From Mycobacterium colombiense (GTDB lineage: Bacteria; Actinomycetota; Actinomycetes; Mycobacteriales; Mycobacteriaceae), in the NCBI RefSeq assembly GCF_003284975.1, contig NZ_QMEU01000021.1:1-64000 (forward strand): 64,000 bases of DNA, given 5' to 3'. The translations under genes and the position numbers were made by a program. Numbering within the stretch: position 1 is the first letter of the stretch; each line of letters starts with the position of its first letter. The notes under the pieces are model-generated. The model saw only the letters and a list, made by a program, of their open reading frames with translations, searched no databases and had not been told where the DNA came from. Shown one piece after another: positions 28,072-37,819 of the stretch.

Positions 28072-30191
28072 TCGAAACCCAACGAAACGGGTCGGTGCCC
28101 CCCGTCGCCAAGCGGGTGGAGACTCGGCGCGAGCATCACGGCGACGTCTTCATCGACCCGTATGAGTGGCTGCGCGAAAAGACCAATCCCGAAGTCATCG
28201 CCCATCTCGAGGCGGAAAACGCATACGTCGACCAGATGACCGCGCACCTTGAGCCGCTGCGGCAGCAGATCTTCGCCGAGATCAAGGCGCGCACCAAGGA
28301 GACGGATCTGTCGGTGCCCACCCGCCAGGGCCAGTGGTGGTACTACGCGCGTACCTACGAAGGCAAGCAGTACCGCGTCCAGTGCCGTTGCCCGATAAGC
28401 GGACCCGACGACTGGGACCCGCCGATCCTGGACGAGGACACCGAGATCCCCGGCGAGCAGTTCCTGCTCGACTCCAACGCCGAGGCCGAGGGCCACGAAT
28501 TCTTCTCCCTGGGCGCCGCGACGGTCAGCCTGGACGGCAACCTGCTGGCCTATTCGGTCGACACCCTCGGCGATGAGCGGTACACGTTGCGGTTCAAAGA
28601 CTTACGCACCGGCGAGCTGTACCCGGACGCGATCGCCGACATCGGGGCGGGCGCGACCTGGGCCGCCGACAACCGCACCGTGTACTACCTGACCCTGGAT
28701 GCCGCCCACCGTCCCGACAAGGTGTGGCGGTATCGGGTGGGCTCGGGTGCCGAGCCGGAGCTGGTGTATCACGAAGCCGACGAAAAGTATTGGCTGGGCG
28801 TGGGTCTCACGCGCAGTGAGACCTATGTCTTCATCGCCTCGGGATCCTCGATCACCTCGGAGTATCGCTACGCCGACGCCGCCGATCCGCAGGCAACGTT
28901 CACGGTCGTGCTGCCGCGCCGCGAGGGTGTCGAGTACGCGGTGGAGCACGCGGTCATCGGCGGGCAGGACCGGTTCCTGATCCTGCACAACGACGGCGCG
29001 GTCAACTTCACTCTCGCCGAGGCGCCGGTCAGCGATCCGTCACAGCAGCGCACCCTGATCCCGCACCGCGACGACGTCCGGCTCGACGGGGTGGACGCTT
29101 TCGCCGGCCACCTCGTCGTCGGCTATCGCCGGGAGGCGCTGCCCCGGCTGCAGCTGTGGCCCATCAACGCCGACGGCACATACGGTGGGCCCGAAGAGAT
29201 TTCCTTCGACTCCGAGCTGATGTCGTCGGGGCTGGCCGGCAATCCCAACTGGGCTGCGCCCAAGCTGCGGATCAGGGCCGGATCCCTGGTGATTCCGGCG
29301 CGCGTGTATGACATCGACCTGGCCACCGGCGAGCGCACGCTGCTGCGCGAGCAACCCGTGCTCGGCGATTATCGGCCCGACGACTATGTGGAGCGCCGTG
29401 ACTGGGCCGTCGCCGACGACGGAACCAGGGTCCCGGTGTCGGTCGTGCACCGCGCCGGCATCGAATTCCCGGCGCCCGCATTGCTTTACGGCTACGGCGC
29501 CTACGAGCTGTGCACCGACCCGAGCTTCTCCATCGCCCGGTTGTCGCTGCTGGACCGCGGCATGGTGTTCGCGATCGCCCACGTGCGTGGCGGCGGTGAA
29601 ATGGGCCGGCTGTGGTACGAGCACGGCAAGCTGCTGGAGAAGAAGAACACCTTCACCGACTTCGTTGCCGTCGCAAGGCATTTGTTGGACTCCGGTGTCA
29701 CCCGGCCAGCTCAGCTGGTCGCGTTGGGGGGCAGTGCCGGCGGTCTGTTGATGGGCGCGGTGGCCAACCTGGCCCCAGAGCTCTTCGCCGGAATTCTCGC
29801 GCAGGTCCCGTTCGTCGACCCGCTGACCACCATCTTGGACCCCTCCTTGCCGCTGACCGTCACCGAATGGGACGAATGGGGAAACCCGTTGGCGGACAAG
29901 GACGTCTACTCCTACATGAAGTCCTATTCACCGTATGAGAACGTGGCGGCCAAGCGGTACCCGGCGATCTTGGCGATGACGTCGCTGAACGACACGCGGG
30001 TCTATTACGTCGAGCCGGCCAAGTGGGTCGCGGCGCTGCGACACGCCAACGGCGACGGCAGCCCGGTCCTGTTGAAGACCCAGATGAACGCCGGGCACGG
30101 TGGCGTCAGCGGCCGCTACAAGGCGTGGGAGGAGGCGGCGTTCCAATACGCGTGGCTGCTGGATGCCGCAGGGGCCCAGTCGTCGACCTAG
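28068..30191 (+). CDS. ptrB: Prolyl oligopeptidase family protein (oligopeptidase B), intact
   Basis: The 707-residue S9 serine peptidase has an N-terminal beta-propeller (about residues 70-420) and a C-terminal alpha/beta hydrolase domain. The catalytic serine is Ser556 in GGSAGG, the aspartate is probably in SLNDTRV near 642, and the histidine is His677 in NAGHGG. Oligopeptidase B cleaves short peptides after basic residues in the cytosol. In M. tuberculosis H37Rv the equivalent region is annotated as two pieces, ptrBa and ptrBb (Rv0781 and Rv0782). Here one frame covers all domains, so the protein should be active. The start overlaps the purC stop (ATGA). Confidence 0.95.
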   Translation: MIETQRNGSVPPVAKRVETRREHHGDVFIDPYEWLREKTNPEVIAHLEAENAYVDQMTAHLEPLRQQIFAEIKARTKETDLSVPTRQGQWWYYARTYEGKQYRVQCRCPISGPDDWDPPILDEDTEIPGEQFLLDSNAEAEGHEFFSLGAATVSLDGNLLAYSVDTLGDERYTLRFKDLRTGELYPDAIADIGAGATWAADNRTVYYLTLDAAHRPDKVWRYRVGSGAEPELVYHEADEKYWLGVGLTRSETYVFIASGSSITSEYRYADAADPQATFTVVLPRREGVEYAVEHAVIGGQDRFLILHNDGAVNFTLAEAPVSDPSQQRTLIPHRDDVRLDGVDAFAGHLVVGYRREALPRLQLWPINADGTYGGPEEISFDSELMSSGLAGNPNWAAPKLRIRAGSLVIPARVYDIDLATGERTLLREQPVLGDYRPDDYVERRDWAVADDGTRVPVSVVHRAGIEFPAPALLYGYGAYELCTDPSFSIARLSLLDRGMVFAIAHVRGGGEMGRLWYEHGKLLEKKNTFTDFVAVARHLLDSGVTRPAQLVALGGSAGGLLMGAVANLAPELFAGILAQVPFVDPLTTILDPSLPLTVTEWDEWGNPLADKDVYSYMKSYSPYENVAAKRYPAILAMTSLNDTRVYYVEPAKWVAALRHANGDGSPVLLKTQMNAGHGGVSGRYKAWEEAAFQYAWLLDAAGAQSST

Positions 30192-30202
30192 GCCGCCGCG
30201 CG

Positions 30203-31816
30203 TCAGTCGCCGAGCTGCGGGGTCGGTGGCTTCTTGGGCAGGAACGACGCCGGGATGATGGTGAACGCCACCAGCACGACGGCCAGGATGAACACCACCG
30301 CGTAGGCGTGCGCCAGGTGGTGGGACACATGGCTGGCCAGATCGGGGGCAAGCGGCTGGCGCGGGAGGGCCGACGGGTCGACCGGCAGGCCTCGCTTGCC
30401 GGTGGCGGCGCGCACCCCGCCCATCTCGTTCGCCGCCATCAGGGCCTCGTTGCGGTTGAACTGATTGGTCAGGATCACCGCCATCAGCGCGGCGCCTATG
30501 GACCCGCCCACCTGCTGGTTGACGCTGATCAGCGTCGTCCCGCGGGCGACCTGGTGGGGGGCGAGCGCCTGCATGAGCGCCGCGGAGAGCGGCGTGGTGG
30601 TCAGACCGATACCCAGCCCCATGATCGCGAGCCCCGTCACCAGGACCGGTGAGTAGGCGGCCTGGCTGGCGACTCCGTAGGTGAAGACGCCCAGGCCCGC
30701 CGCCATCAGCGGCAGGCCGATGAGCACGATGTTGCCCGGGCCGCGCCGGTCCATGAAGGCGCCGCCGAGCGGCATGGTCAGTACCGCACCGATGCCGATC
30801 GGCAGCATGTGCAGCCCCGACTGCATCGGCGTCTCGTGGCCGACGATCTGAAAGAAACTGGGCACCAGCAGGCCGACGCCCACCGAGGCGGCCCCGAACA
30901 CCAGCAGCGTCACATTGACCTGGGTGACCACCGGGTTGCGGAACAGCCGCAGGTCGATCAGGGGATGGTCGGTCCGGTACCAGGCATGCAGGATGAACGC
31001 GACGATCAGGCCCAGGCCGACGAGCGCGGGCACCAACACATAGCGGTCGGCGACGGTGTGCCGCCCCGGGATGGAACACACCCCGCACAAAAAGATCGCC
31101 ACGCCGGGCGAGAGCAGCAGCGCGCCGGTGATGTCGAGGGCCTCCGACGGGGCCGAGCGGTCTTTCGGGAACATGATGGCCGCGAGCGCGAACGCCGTCA
31201 GCCCGATCGGCAGGTTGACCAAGAAGATCCATTTCCAGCCGTACGCACCGATCAGCCAGCCGCCCAGGATGGGCCCGCCGATGGGGCCGAGCAGGATCGG
31301 GATTCCGCCCACCGCCATCAGGCGACCGACCCGCTTCGGTCCCGCCTCGCGCGTCAAGATGACGAAACTCAGCGGTAGCAGCATGCCGCCGCCGATGCCC
31401 TGGACCACCCGAAACAGGATCAGCAGCAAGATGTTCGGCGCTATCGCGCACAGCAGCGATCCCAGCGTGAAGATCAGCACCGAACCCATGAAGAGCCGTT
31501 TGGTGCCGAACCGATCCGCCGCCCATCCGGTAACCGGGATCACCGTCGCGAACGCGAGCATGTAGCCGGCGATCGTCCACGAGACCACGGCCTGCGTGGA
31601 GCCGAACTGCGCGATGAAGGTGCGCTGCGCGACAGCTACGACGGTGCTGTCGAGGACCGCCATGATGCAGGCGAGCCCACACACCCCGGCGATCCGGAAC
31701 AGCGCCGCGTCCAGCTTGTCGGGATATTCCTCGGCGCGCAGCGACGGTCCCGGCGCGGTGGGCAACGGGACGTTGAAGGCTGCGGAACGGGTCTTCTGCA
31801 TGGCGCCGCTGAGCAT
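30203..31816 (-). CDS. emrB: DHA2-family multidrug efflux MFS transporter (EmrB type), copy 1
   Basis: The protein has about 537 residues and 14 predicted membrane segments. Antiporter motif C appears as GPIGGPILGGWL in segment 5, and motif A-like RFGTKRLFMGS follows segment 2. It matches Rv0783c. The frame is open to a GTG at 31822, but comparison with the second copy (both have DMLS) points to the ATG at 31816. It lies head-to-tail behind the paralogous gene with a 138-base gap. Family members export drugs and lipophilic compounds using the proton gradient. No regulator is adjacent. Confidence 0.92.
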   Translation of the reverse strand: MLSGAMQKTRSAAFNVPLPTAPGPSLRAEEYPDKLDAALFRIAGVCGLACIMAVLDSTVVAVAQRTFIAQFGSTQAVVSWTIAGYMLAFATVIPVTGWAADRFGTKRLFMGSVLIFTLGSLLCAIAPNILLLILFRVVQGIGGGMLLPLSFVILTREAGPKRVGRLMAVGGIPILLGPIGGPILGGWLIGAYGWKWIFLVNLPIGLTAFALAAIMFPKDRSAPSEALDITGALLLSPGVAIFLCGVCSIPGRHTVADRYVLVPALVGLGLIVAFILHAWYRTDHPLIDLRLFRNPVVTQVNVTLLVFGAASVGVGLLVPSFFQIVGHETPMQSGLHMLPIGIGAVLTMPLGGAFMDRRGPGNIVLIGLPLMAAGLGVFTYGVASQAAYSPVLVTGLAIMGLGIGLTTTPLSAALMQALAPHQVARGTTLISVNQQVGGSIGAALMAVILTNQFNRNEALMAANEMGGVRAATGKRGLPVDPSALPRQPLAPDLASHVSHHLAHAYAVVFILAVVLVAFTIIPASFLPKKPPTPQLGD

Positions 31817-31954
31817 ATCCACAGGGTTGCCCCGGCTGAAGCGTTTTATCCGTATTCGCTTATTCGCACGCGTGTAATTCGCGGCGCGCGGATTGCGTCG
31901 CGACCACGGTTAAGCGATAAACGGGCTGGTGGCGGTCCTACCTGGGCGAACAGC

Positions 31955-33574
31955 TTATTCGCCGGCGGTTTCGCTCGCGGGTTTTTTGGGCAGAAACCAC
32001 GCCGGAATGAAGGTGCAAACCACCAGCACGGCGGCAATCACGAATACCGCCGTATACGCGTGGGAAAGGTCGTGGGACACATTGCTCCAAAAGTCCGGGG
32101 CGAGCGACTCCCTGGGCATCGCGCTCTGGTCCACCGGCACCCCGTCGACCGCCGCCTTCTGGTGCAGCGCGGCGAGCTTGTTTGCTGCGCGGATGTCGGC
32201 GCTCCGGTTGAACTGATTCGTCAGGATCATCGACATCAGCGCCGTTCCCACCGAGCCGCCCACCTGGTGGCTGACGCTCATCAGCGTCGTTCCCCGGGCG
32301 ATCTGGTGGGGCGCCAGCGCCTGCACCGACGCCACCGACAGCGGCATCATGGTGCAGCCCATGCCCAGGCCCATGATCGCCAGCCCGACCAGCAGCGTCG
32401 GCAGATAGTGGGCCTGGGTGGCCACCCCGAAGGCGAAGGCGCTCAGGCCGGCGGTGATCAGCGCGATGCCGACCAGCACGATCTTGCCGGGGCCCTGCCG
32501 GTCCACCAGCGGCCCGGTCAGCCGCATGGTCAGCATGGCACCCAGCCCCTGGGGGATCATGTGCACGCCCGCCTGCATCGGCGTGTGGTGCAGCACCTGC
32601 TGAAAATAGCTCGGCAGCAGCAGGCCGGCGCCGAAGAACGCCCCGGCGAACACCAGCATCGTCACGTTGGCGTGGGTGAGCACGGGATTGCGGAACAGCC
32701 GCAGGTCGATCAGGGGATGATCGGCGTGCTGCCAGGCGTGCGCGACGAAGCCCGCGATCAATGCCAGGCCGATCGTCGCCGGTATCACCACGTGGCGGTC
32801 GGCCACGGTGCCCCGGCCCGGGACGGAGGACACCGCGAACAGGAACATCGCCAGGCCCGGCGAGAGGAGCAGCACGCCGATGGCGTCGAAGGTTTCCGAG
32901 CGCGCGGGATGATCGCGCGGGAACACGATGGCGGCGAGCGCGACGGTGAGAAGTCCGATCGGCACGTTGATCAGAAAGATCCACCGCCAGCTCGAGGTGT
33001 CGATCAGCCAGCCGCCCAGGATCGGCCCGCCGATCGGGGCGAGCAGCATGGGGATGCTTAGGATCGACATCAGGCGTCCCAGCCGGCCGGGGCCCGCTTC
33101 GCGGGTCAAGATCATGAATCCCAACGGCAGCAGCATGCCGCCGCCGGTTCCCTGTACCATCCGAAAGACGATGAGCTGCAGGATGTTCGACGCGATCGCG
33201 CACAGCAGCGAGCCCAGGATGAAGGCCACCACCGAACCGATGAAGAGGCGCTTGGTGCCGAACCGGTCGGCGGCCCACCCGGTTATCGGGATCACGGTCG
33301 CCAAGGCGAGCGTGTAGCCGGTCATCGTCCAGGCCACGACGGCCTGCGAGGAGGCGAACTGATCGATGAAGGTTCGTTGGGCGACGCTGACGACCGTGAC
33401 ATCCAGGATCGCCATCACCGTGGCCAAGATGCACACGCCGGAGATCCGCAACAGCGCGGCATCGAGCTTGTCGGGATATACCCGTTCCTCGACACCCGGC
33501 TGCCCGGTGGGGGCGTGGGGCGGCGGCGTTTTGGCCGCCGCGTACGAGGCCTCATCCATGGCGTTGCTTAGCAT
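31955..33574 (-). CDS. DHA2-family multidrug efflux MFS transporter (EmrB type), copy 2
   Basis: The 539-residue paralog is colinear with the downstream copy over its whole length. The two share AVLRISGVC/ALFRIAGVC-type starts, DRFGTKRLF, APIGGPILGGWL, the RHTVADR/RGTVADR loop and PLIDLRLFRNPV, and both end in a lysine-proline-rich tail. It starts at the ATG at 33574. M. tuberculosis has a single gene (Rv0783c) here, so this is a tandem duplication or a gain. The N-terminal cytoplasmic tails differ most, and a few membrane positions differ, which could separate substrate ranges. Confidence 0.9.
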   Translation of the reverse strand: MLSNAMDEASYAAAKTPPPHAPTGQPGVEERVYPDKLDAALLRISGVCILATVMAILDVTVVSVAQRTFIDQFASSQAVVAWTMTGYTLALATVIPITGWAADRFGTKRLFIGSVVAFILGSLLCAIASNILQLIVFRMVQGTGGGMLLPLGFMILTREAGPGRLGRLMSILSIPMLLAPIGGPILGGWLIDTSSWRWIFLINVPIGLLTVALAAIVFPRDHPARSETFDAIGVLLLSPGLAMFLFAVSSVPGRGTVADRHVVIPATIGLALIAGFVAHAWQHADHPLIDLRLFRNPVLTHANVTMLVFAGAFFGAGLLLPSYFQQVLHHTPMQAGVHMIPQGLGAMLTMRLTGPLVDRQGPGKIVLVGIALITAGLSAFAFGVATQAHYLPTLLVGLAIMGLGMGCTMMPLSVASVQALAPHQIARGTTLMSVSHQVGGSVGTALMSMILTNQFNRSADIRAANKLAALHQKAAVDGVPVDQSAMPRESLAPDFWSNVSHDLSHAYTAVFVIAAVLVVCTFIPAWFLPKKPASETAGE

Positions 33575-33722
33575 ATCGAACTGATCACCTAGCCCGACGT
33601 TTGCGGCCTGCGCGGGTTCGCCCGACCGCCGAAATCAGTGAGCACGCATGGGCGCCTGCATATACGCCTGCTGTCTGCGTGTCCTTCACCGTTCCGACAC
33701 TTGGGATCGGCAAACTGCTGGT

Positions 33723-34427
33723 GTGTCTGGAAAATTGATCGTCTCGGTCTCGGGGATCGGTGAACGCACCCTGCCCGACGTCGAGGCGTTCTGCACGCAA
33801 ATGGATGCCCGCAAGGTGCCGGTGTCGTTACTGGTGGCTCCCCGCCTGTCCGGCGACTACCGGCTCGACCACGACCCGGGAACCGTCGAGTGGCTGGCCA
33901 CCCGTCGCGCGGGCGGTGACGCCATCGTGTTGCACGGCTACGACGACGCGGTCACGAAGAAGCGCCGCGGCGAATTCGCGATCCTGCGGGCGCACGAGGC
34001 CAACCTGCGATTGATGGCCGCCGACCGGGTGCTCGAGCACCTCGGGCTGCGCACCCGGCTGTTCGCCGCACCCGGCTGGGTGGTGTCGCCTGGCGTTGTG
34101 AAAGCGTTGCCGCACAACGGCTTCCGCTTGCTGGCCGATCTGCACGGGATCACCGACCTGGTCCGTCACAGCACCGTGCGTGCCCGGGTGCTCGGCATCG
34201 GCGAAGGCTTCCTCGCCGAGCCGTGGTGGTGCCGGATGGTGGTGCTGTCCGCCGAACGGATCGCTCGGCGCGGTGGTGTCGTGCGGGTTGCGGTCGCGGC
34301 TCGTCACCTTCGCAAACCCGGGCCGCTGCAGGCGATGGTGGACGCGGTCGACCTGGCGTTGATGCACGGCTGCACCCCCGGCGTGTACCGCTGGGATCAG
34401 GCCAGGGCCGTGCTCGACGCCGCCTGA
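33723..34427 (+). CDS. DUF2334 / polysaccharide deacetylase-like protein, Rv0784-type
   Basis: The protein has about 234 residues. It starts with a beta strand and a motif resembling the metal-binding Asp region of carbohydrate esterase family 4 (VSVSGIGERTLPDVEAF), then VLHGYDD, where polysaccharide deacetylases have metal histidines, and RTRLFAAPGW. The expected first Asp is replaced by Ser-Gly, so metal-dependent deacetylation is doubtful. I use the GTG at 33723; an open frame extends to 33648 with little family character. The next gene begins 47 bases later with its own -10 box. Confidence 0.78.
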   Translation: MSGKLIVSVSGIGERTLPDVEAFCTQMDARKVPVSLLVAPRLSGDYRLDHDPGTVEWLATRRAGGDAIVLHGYDDAVTKKRRGEFAILRAHEANLRLMAADRVLEHLGLRTRLFAAPGWVVSPGVVKALPHNGFRLLADLHGITDLVRHSTVRARVLGIGEGFLAEPWWCRMVVLSAERIARRGGVVRVAVAARHLRKPGPLQAMVDAVDLALMHGCTPGVYRWDQARAVLDAA

Positions 34428-34460
34428 GGCAGCGGCCGCCTGACCTGCTCGTCGGGGCAC

Positions 34461-34466
34461 TACCCT
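34461..34466 (+). promoter_or_regulatory. -10 box of the Rv0785-like flavoprotein gene, leaderless type
   Basis: TACCCT fits TANNNT and ends eight bases before the ATG at 34475, the original start of the frameshifted gene. This supports 34475 as the true start. Confidence 0.45.
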
Positions 34467-34474
34467 GGTCCGAC

Positions 34475-36143
34475 ATGAGCGATTCTTCGGTTGCGGGGTT
34501 CGACGCTGATGCCATCGTCGTCGGGGCCGGGACTGGCCGGCCTGGTAGCGGCTTGCGAATTGGTGGATCGCGGTTTGCGGGTGCTCATCGTGGACCAGGA
34601 GAACAGCGCCAACCTCGGTGGGCAGGCGTTCTGGTCTTTCGGTGGGCTGTTCTTCGTCGACAGCCCCGAGCAGCGCCGGTTGGGAATTCGCGACAGCCAT
34701 GAATTGGCGCTGCAGGACTGGCTGGGCACGGCGGCGTTCGACCGGCCCGAGGATTATTGGCCACGCCAATGGGCGCACGCCTACGTCGATTTCGCCGCGG
34801 GGGAGAAGCGCAGTTGGTTGCGTTCGCGGGGGCTCAAGCTTTTCCCGTTGGTGGGCTGGGCGGAGCGCGGCGGGTATGGCGCACAGGGGCACGGCAATTC
34901 GGTTCCCCGCTTCCACATCACCTGGGGCACCGGGCCCGCGTTGGTGGAGATCTTCGCCCGTCAGTTACGCGACCGTTCGTCGGTGCGGTTCGCGCACCGC
35001 CATCAGGTCGACGAGTTGATCGTCGAGGGCGAGGCCGTGACGGGCGTGCGGGGCACCGTGCTGGAGCCCTCCGCCACGCCGAGGGGCGTCGCGTCGTCGC
35101 GAAAAGCGTTAGGACAGTTCGAATTCCGTGCCGACGCGGTGATCGTCACCAGTGGCGGCATCGGCGCCAATCACGAACTGGTACGCAAGAATTGGCCCAA
35201 ACGCATGGGCCGCGTCCCCGAGCAACTGCTGAGCGGGGTGCCGGCCCATGTCGACGGCCGGATGATCGGCATTGCGCAGCGGGCCGGCGCGCGGGTGATC
35301 AACCCCGATCGCATGTGGCACTACGTCGAGGGCATCACCAACTACGACCCGATCTGGCCGCTGCACGGCATCCGCATCATCCCCGGCCCGTCGTCGCTGT
35401 GGCTCGATGCGAACGGCAACCGGTTGCCGGTGCCGCTGTATCCCGGCTTCGACACGCTGGGCACCTTGGAGTACATCACCAAATCGGGGTTCGACTACAC
35501 CTGGTTTGTGTTGAACGCCAAGATCATTGAGAAGGAGTTCGCGCTCTCCGGCCAGGAGCAGAATCCCGATCTGACCGGGCAGAGCATAAAGGAGCTGCTG
35601 CGCAACCGGGCCAGTTCCGGGCCGCCCGGACCGGTCCAGGCGTTTGTCGACCGGGGCGTGGACTTCGTCAGCGCGAACTCATTGCGCGACTTGGTGTCCG
35701 CGATGAACAAGCTGCCCGATGTGCGGCCGCTGGACTACGCCACGGTGGAGGCCGAGGTTACGGCGCGGGACCGGGAGGTCGCCAACAAGTTCAGCAAGGA
35801 CGGGCAGATCACGGCGATCCGCGCCGCCCGAACCTATCTGGGTGATCGGCTGGGACGGGTGGTGGCCCCGCACCGCCTGACCGATCCCAAGGCGGGGCCG
35901 ATGATCGCGGTCAAGCTGCACATCCTGACCAGAAAGACGTTGGGCGGCATCGAAACCGACCTGGCCTCGCGGGTGCTGAAGGCCGACGGCACGCCCCTGA
36001 CCGGGCTGTACGCCGCCGGCGAGGTGGCCGGATTCGGCGGAGGCGGCGTGCACGGCTACCGCGCGCTGGAGGGCACCTTCCTGGGCGGCTGCATCTTCTC
36101 CGGCCGCGCGGCCGGCCGCGGCGCCGCCGACGACATCACCTAG
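34475..36143 (+). pseudogene. FAD-binding dehydrogenase (Rv0785-like), interrupted by a one-base frameshift
   Basis: The ATG at 34475 opens a frame that encodes the start of a Rossmann fold (ADAIVVGAG) and then leaves the family. The remainder, GLAGLVAACELVDRG onward, lies in the +1 frame from 34533 and continues intact to 36143. Removing one G from the GGG at 34529-34531 restores GAGLAGL and a continuous protein of about 555 residues, close to Rv0785 (566). The rest is conserved, including VIVTSGGIGANHELV and a C-terminal GGGVHGYRALEGTFLGG FAD motif. The family includes 3-ketosteroid dehydrogenase-like enzymes. The lesion is either real, making an inactive protein without the dinucleotide loop, or a homopolymer sequencing error. 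Confidence 0.85.
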
Positions 36144-36165
36144 CGGGGCGGGGCACCACCGGCCG

Positions 36166-36804
36166 CTAGAACGTGACGGCGTCTTCTTCGGGGAGCACCT
36201 GGAAGTCGGTGCTGGTCATCTCGGTGAGCCGGCCGTAGTAGATGCCCCGCGCGTCCGGAGCGATGATCCCCTGGTGAATCGGGACGGCGCGCTGCGGGGC
36301 CACCGCGCGCAGGTAATCGACCGCCTCGGACACCTTCATCCACGGCGCGGCCGCAGGCGTGGCCAAGACGTCCACCGGCTCGTCGGGCACGAACAGCGCG
36401 TCACCGGGATGCATCAACCGGGCACGATGGTCGGCGTCACCCACCAAGAACGAAATGTTTTCTATCACAGGGATTTCCGGGTGGATGACCGCGTGCTTTC
36501 CGCCGACGGCGCGGATGGTCAGCTCACCGATGCGCAGCTCGTCGCCGACATGAACCTCCCGGCAGGGCGCGCCCAGTTGCGCGGTGGTCTGAGGGTCCGC
36601 GTACAGCGCCGCGTCCGGGTTACCCTCGAGCAACGCCGGCAGCCGTTTGGCGTCGACGTGGTCGGGATGCTGATGGGTGATCAAGATGGCGGTCAAGCCG
36701 GTGATTCCCTCGAAGCCGTGCGCGAAGGTACCGGGGTCGAAGAGCAGGCGGGTGTGGTCGAACTCGGCAAGTAGGCACGAATGGCCGAAATGCGTCAGTT
36801 GCAT
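36166..36804 (-). CDS. Metallo-beta-lactamase-fold hydrolase, Rv0786c-type
   Basis: The 212-residue protein has the HxHxDH metal signature as THQHPDHVD (about residues 58-66), further histidines in GGKHAVIH and MHPGDAL, and the compact length of UPF0173-type metal-dependent hydrolases. The ATG at 36804 gives MQLTHFGHS, the usual beginning of this family, and is close to Rv0786c in length. The open frame extends to 37188, but that portion is antisense to the secreted-protein gene. It probably binds two zinc ions. The substrate is unknown. Confidence 0.87.
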   Translation of the reverse strand: MQLTHFGHSCLLAEFDHTRLLFDPGTFAHGFEGITGLTAILITHQHPDHVDAKRLPALLEGNPDAALYADPQTTAQLGAPCREVHVGDELRIGELTIRAVGGKHAVIHPEIPVIENISFLVGDADHRARLMHPGDALFVPDEPVDVLATPAAAPWMKVSEAVDYLRAVAPQRAVPIHQGIIAPDARGIYYGRLTEMTSTDFQVLPEEDAVTF

Positions 36805-36822
36805 ATCTACGATTGTGCCTTG

Positions 36823-37515
36823 ATGGACAAGCTGCCGATGCGCGTGATCCTGGCCACGATGCTGGTCGCCGGCAGTTTCGCGGTTGCTCTGGTGGTCGTC
36901 ATTCCTGCGCACGCCGAACCCGAGACGTGCCCGGGGCTGTGCGATCGGATCCCGAACAGCGCGTGGATTGATCAGCGCGCCGTGCCGCTGGACACGGTGT
37001 ATCACTGGCCCGCGCTGCCCGGCCAGGCGGTGCAGACGACCGGTTCGGCGCCGGGGCCACGTTTCCGGTTCGAGGAGCTGTGCGCGGCGACGGCGATACC
37101 GCAGGACCCCCGCGACTCGGCCGTCGCGGCTCGCGCGACGGTCCAGCATCCCGACGGGCAGTGGCAGCTGCAGGCCCAGATCCTGCACTGGCGTGGGGAC
37201 ACCGCCCGCGGTGGCGCGACCGTGGCCACGGCGTTCAGCAATGCCGTCGCCGCGCTGCGGGCCTGCCAGCAGCGCGCGCCGCAGGAGTCACCGTCGCTGA
37301 CCAGCGACGAAATGACCCGGATGGCCGCCGTGATCAGCGGCCCGGTGGTGATGCACACCTATCTGTTCGCGCACCCGGCCAGCAGCACGATCAGCGAGGT
37401 CACGCTCTGGTCAACGGCGCCCCCGCAAGTGTCCTGGCCGGCCATGGGCGACGATGCGGTGCTGGGCGCGATGAGCGCACCGCTGTGCGAGGCCTACATT
37501 GCCTCGTGCCCGTAA
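36823..37515 (+). CDS. Secreted protein, Rv0787-type
   Basis: The protein has about 230 residues and a Sec signal peptide: a short basic start, a hydrophobic core (VILATMLVAGSFAVALVVV) and a likely cleavage after PAHA. The mature part has cysteines near both ends (ETCPGLC and CEAYIASC), suggesting disulfides. There is no lipobox, so it should be soluble outside the membrane. Starts at 36823 and 36838 are both possible; the former leaves an 18-base gap from the divergent hydrolase. I recognise no domain. It is followed by purS, 64 bases downstream. Confidence 0.78.
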   Translation: MDKLPMRVILATMLVAGSFAVALVVVIPAHAEPETCPGLCDRIPNSAWIDQRAVPLDTVYHWPALPGQAVQTTGSAPGPRFRFEELCAATAIPQDPRDSAVAARATVQHPDGQWQLQAQILHWRGDTARGGATVATAFSNAVAALRACQQRAPQESPSLTSDEMTRMAAVISGPVVMHTYLFAHPASSTISEVTLWSTAPPQVSWPAMGDDAVLGAMSAPLCEAYIASCP

Positions 37516-37537
37516 CCCCGAGCTGCGCTTTCGCCGG

Positions 37538-37543
37538 TAGAGT
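37538..37543 (+). promoter_or_regulatory. -10 box of the purS-purQ operon
   Basis: TAGAGT fits TANNNT. The predicted start near 37550 falls within the hairpin at 37542-37561, so part of that hairpin may lie in the promoter rather than the leader. A true leader with AGGAGG follows. Confidence 0.4.
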
Positions 37544-37561
37544 TGGCGCCGAAACGCCAAC
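37542..37561 (+). promoter_or_regulatory. Inverted repeat upstream of purS
   Basis: GTTGGCG at 37542-37548 and CGCCAAC at 37555-37561 are perfect seven-base arms around CCGAAA. It lies 26 bases after the secreted-protein stop and 18 bases before the purS GTG. It lacks a T-run, so it is not a standard terminator. It could be a purine repressor site or an RNA hairpin. No PurR-type consensus was recognised. Confidence 0.4.
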
Positions 37562-37579
37562 TTCTCAGGAGGACCGCCG

Positions 37580-37819
37580 GTGGCCCGGGTGATCGTAAGC
37601 GTGATGCCCAAAGCGGAGATTCTCGACCCGCAGGGTCAGGCGATTGTCGGTGCGCTCGGTCGCCTCGGACATCCGGGAATCTCGGAAGTGCGGCAGGGCA
37701 AACGATTTGAGCTCGAAGTCGACGACAGCGTCGATGATTCGGCGCTCGCCGAGATTGCGGAATCACTGCTGGCGAACACCGTGATCGAAGACTGGACCAT
37801 CAGCCGGGAGACACAGTGA
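37580..37819 (+). CDS. purS: FGAM synthetase subunit PurS
   Basis: The 79-residue protein is the small structural subunit of the three-part phosphoribosylformylglycinamidine synthetase. It has the usual pattern [29 protein letters not shown] and a C-terminal NTVIEDW. It bridges PurQ and PurL and helps channel ammonia. The GTG at 37580 follows a strong AGGAGG seven bases upstream. It overlaps purQ as GTGA, which fits equal production. It corresponds to Rv0787A. Confidence 0.95.
   Translation: MARVIVSVMPKAEILDPQGQAIVGALGRLGHPGISEVRQGKRFELEVDDSVDDSALAEIAESLLANTVIEDWTISRETQ

Noticed and set aside
29928-31682. 584-residue minus-strand frame over ptrB and emrB
   Set aside because: It is an out-of-frame shadow, Arg/Pro/Gly rich, while the overlapping frame gives a clean 14-helix transporter.
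31938-33434. 498-residue minus-strand frame inside the second exporter
   Set aside because: It is an out-of-frame shadow of the 31955-33574 transporter with no membrane segments.
36805-37188. Longer version of the metallo-beta-lactamase-fold hydrolase
   Set aside because: The extra 128 residues are antisense to the secreted-protein gene. MQLTHFGHS at 36804 is the family start.
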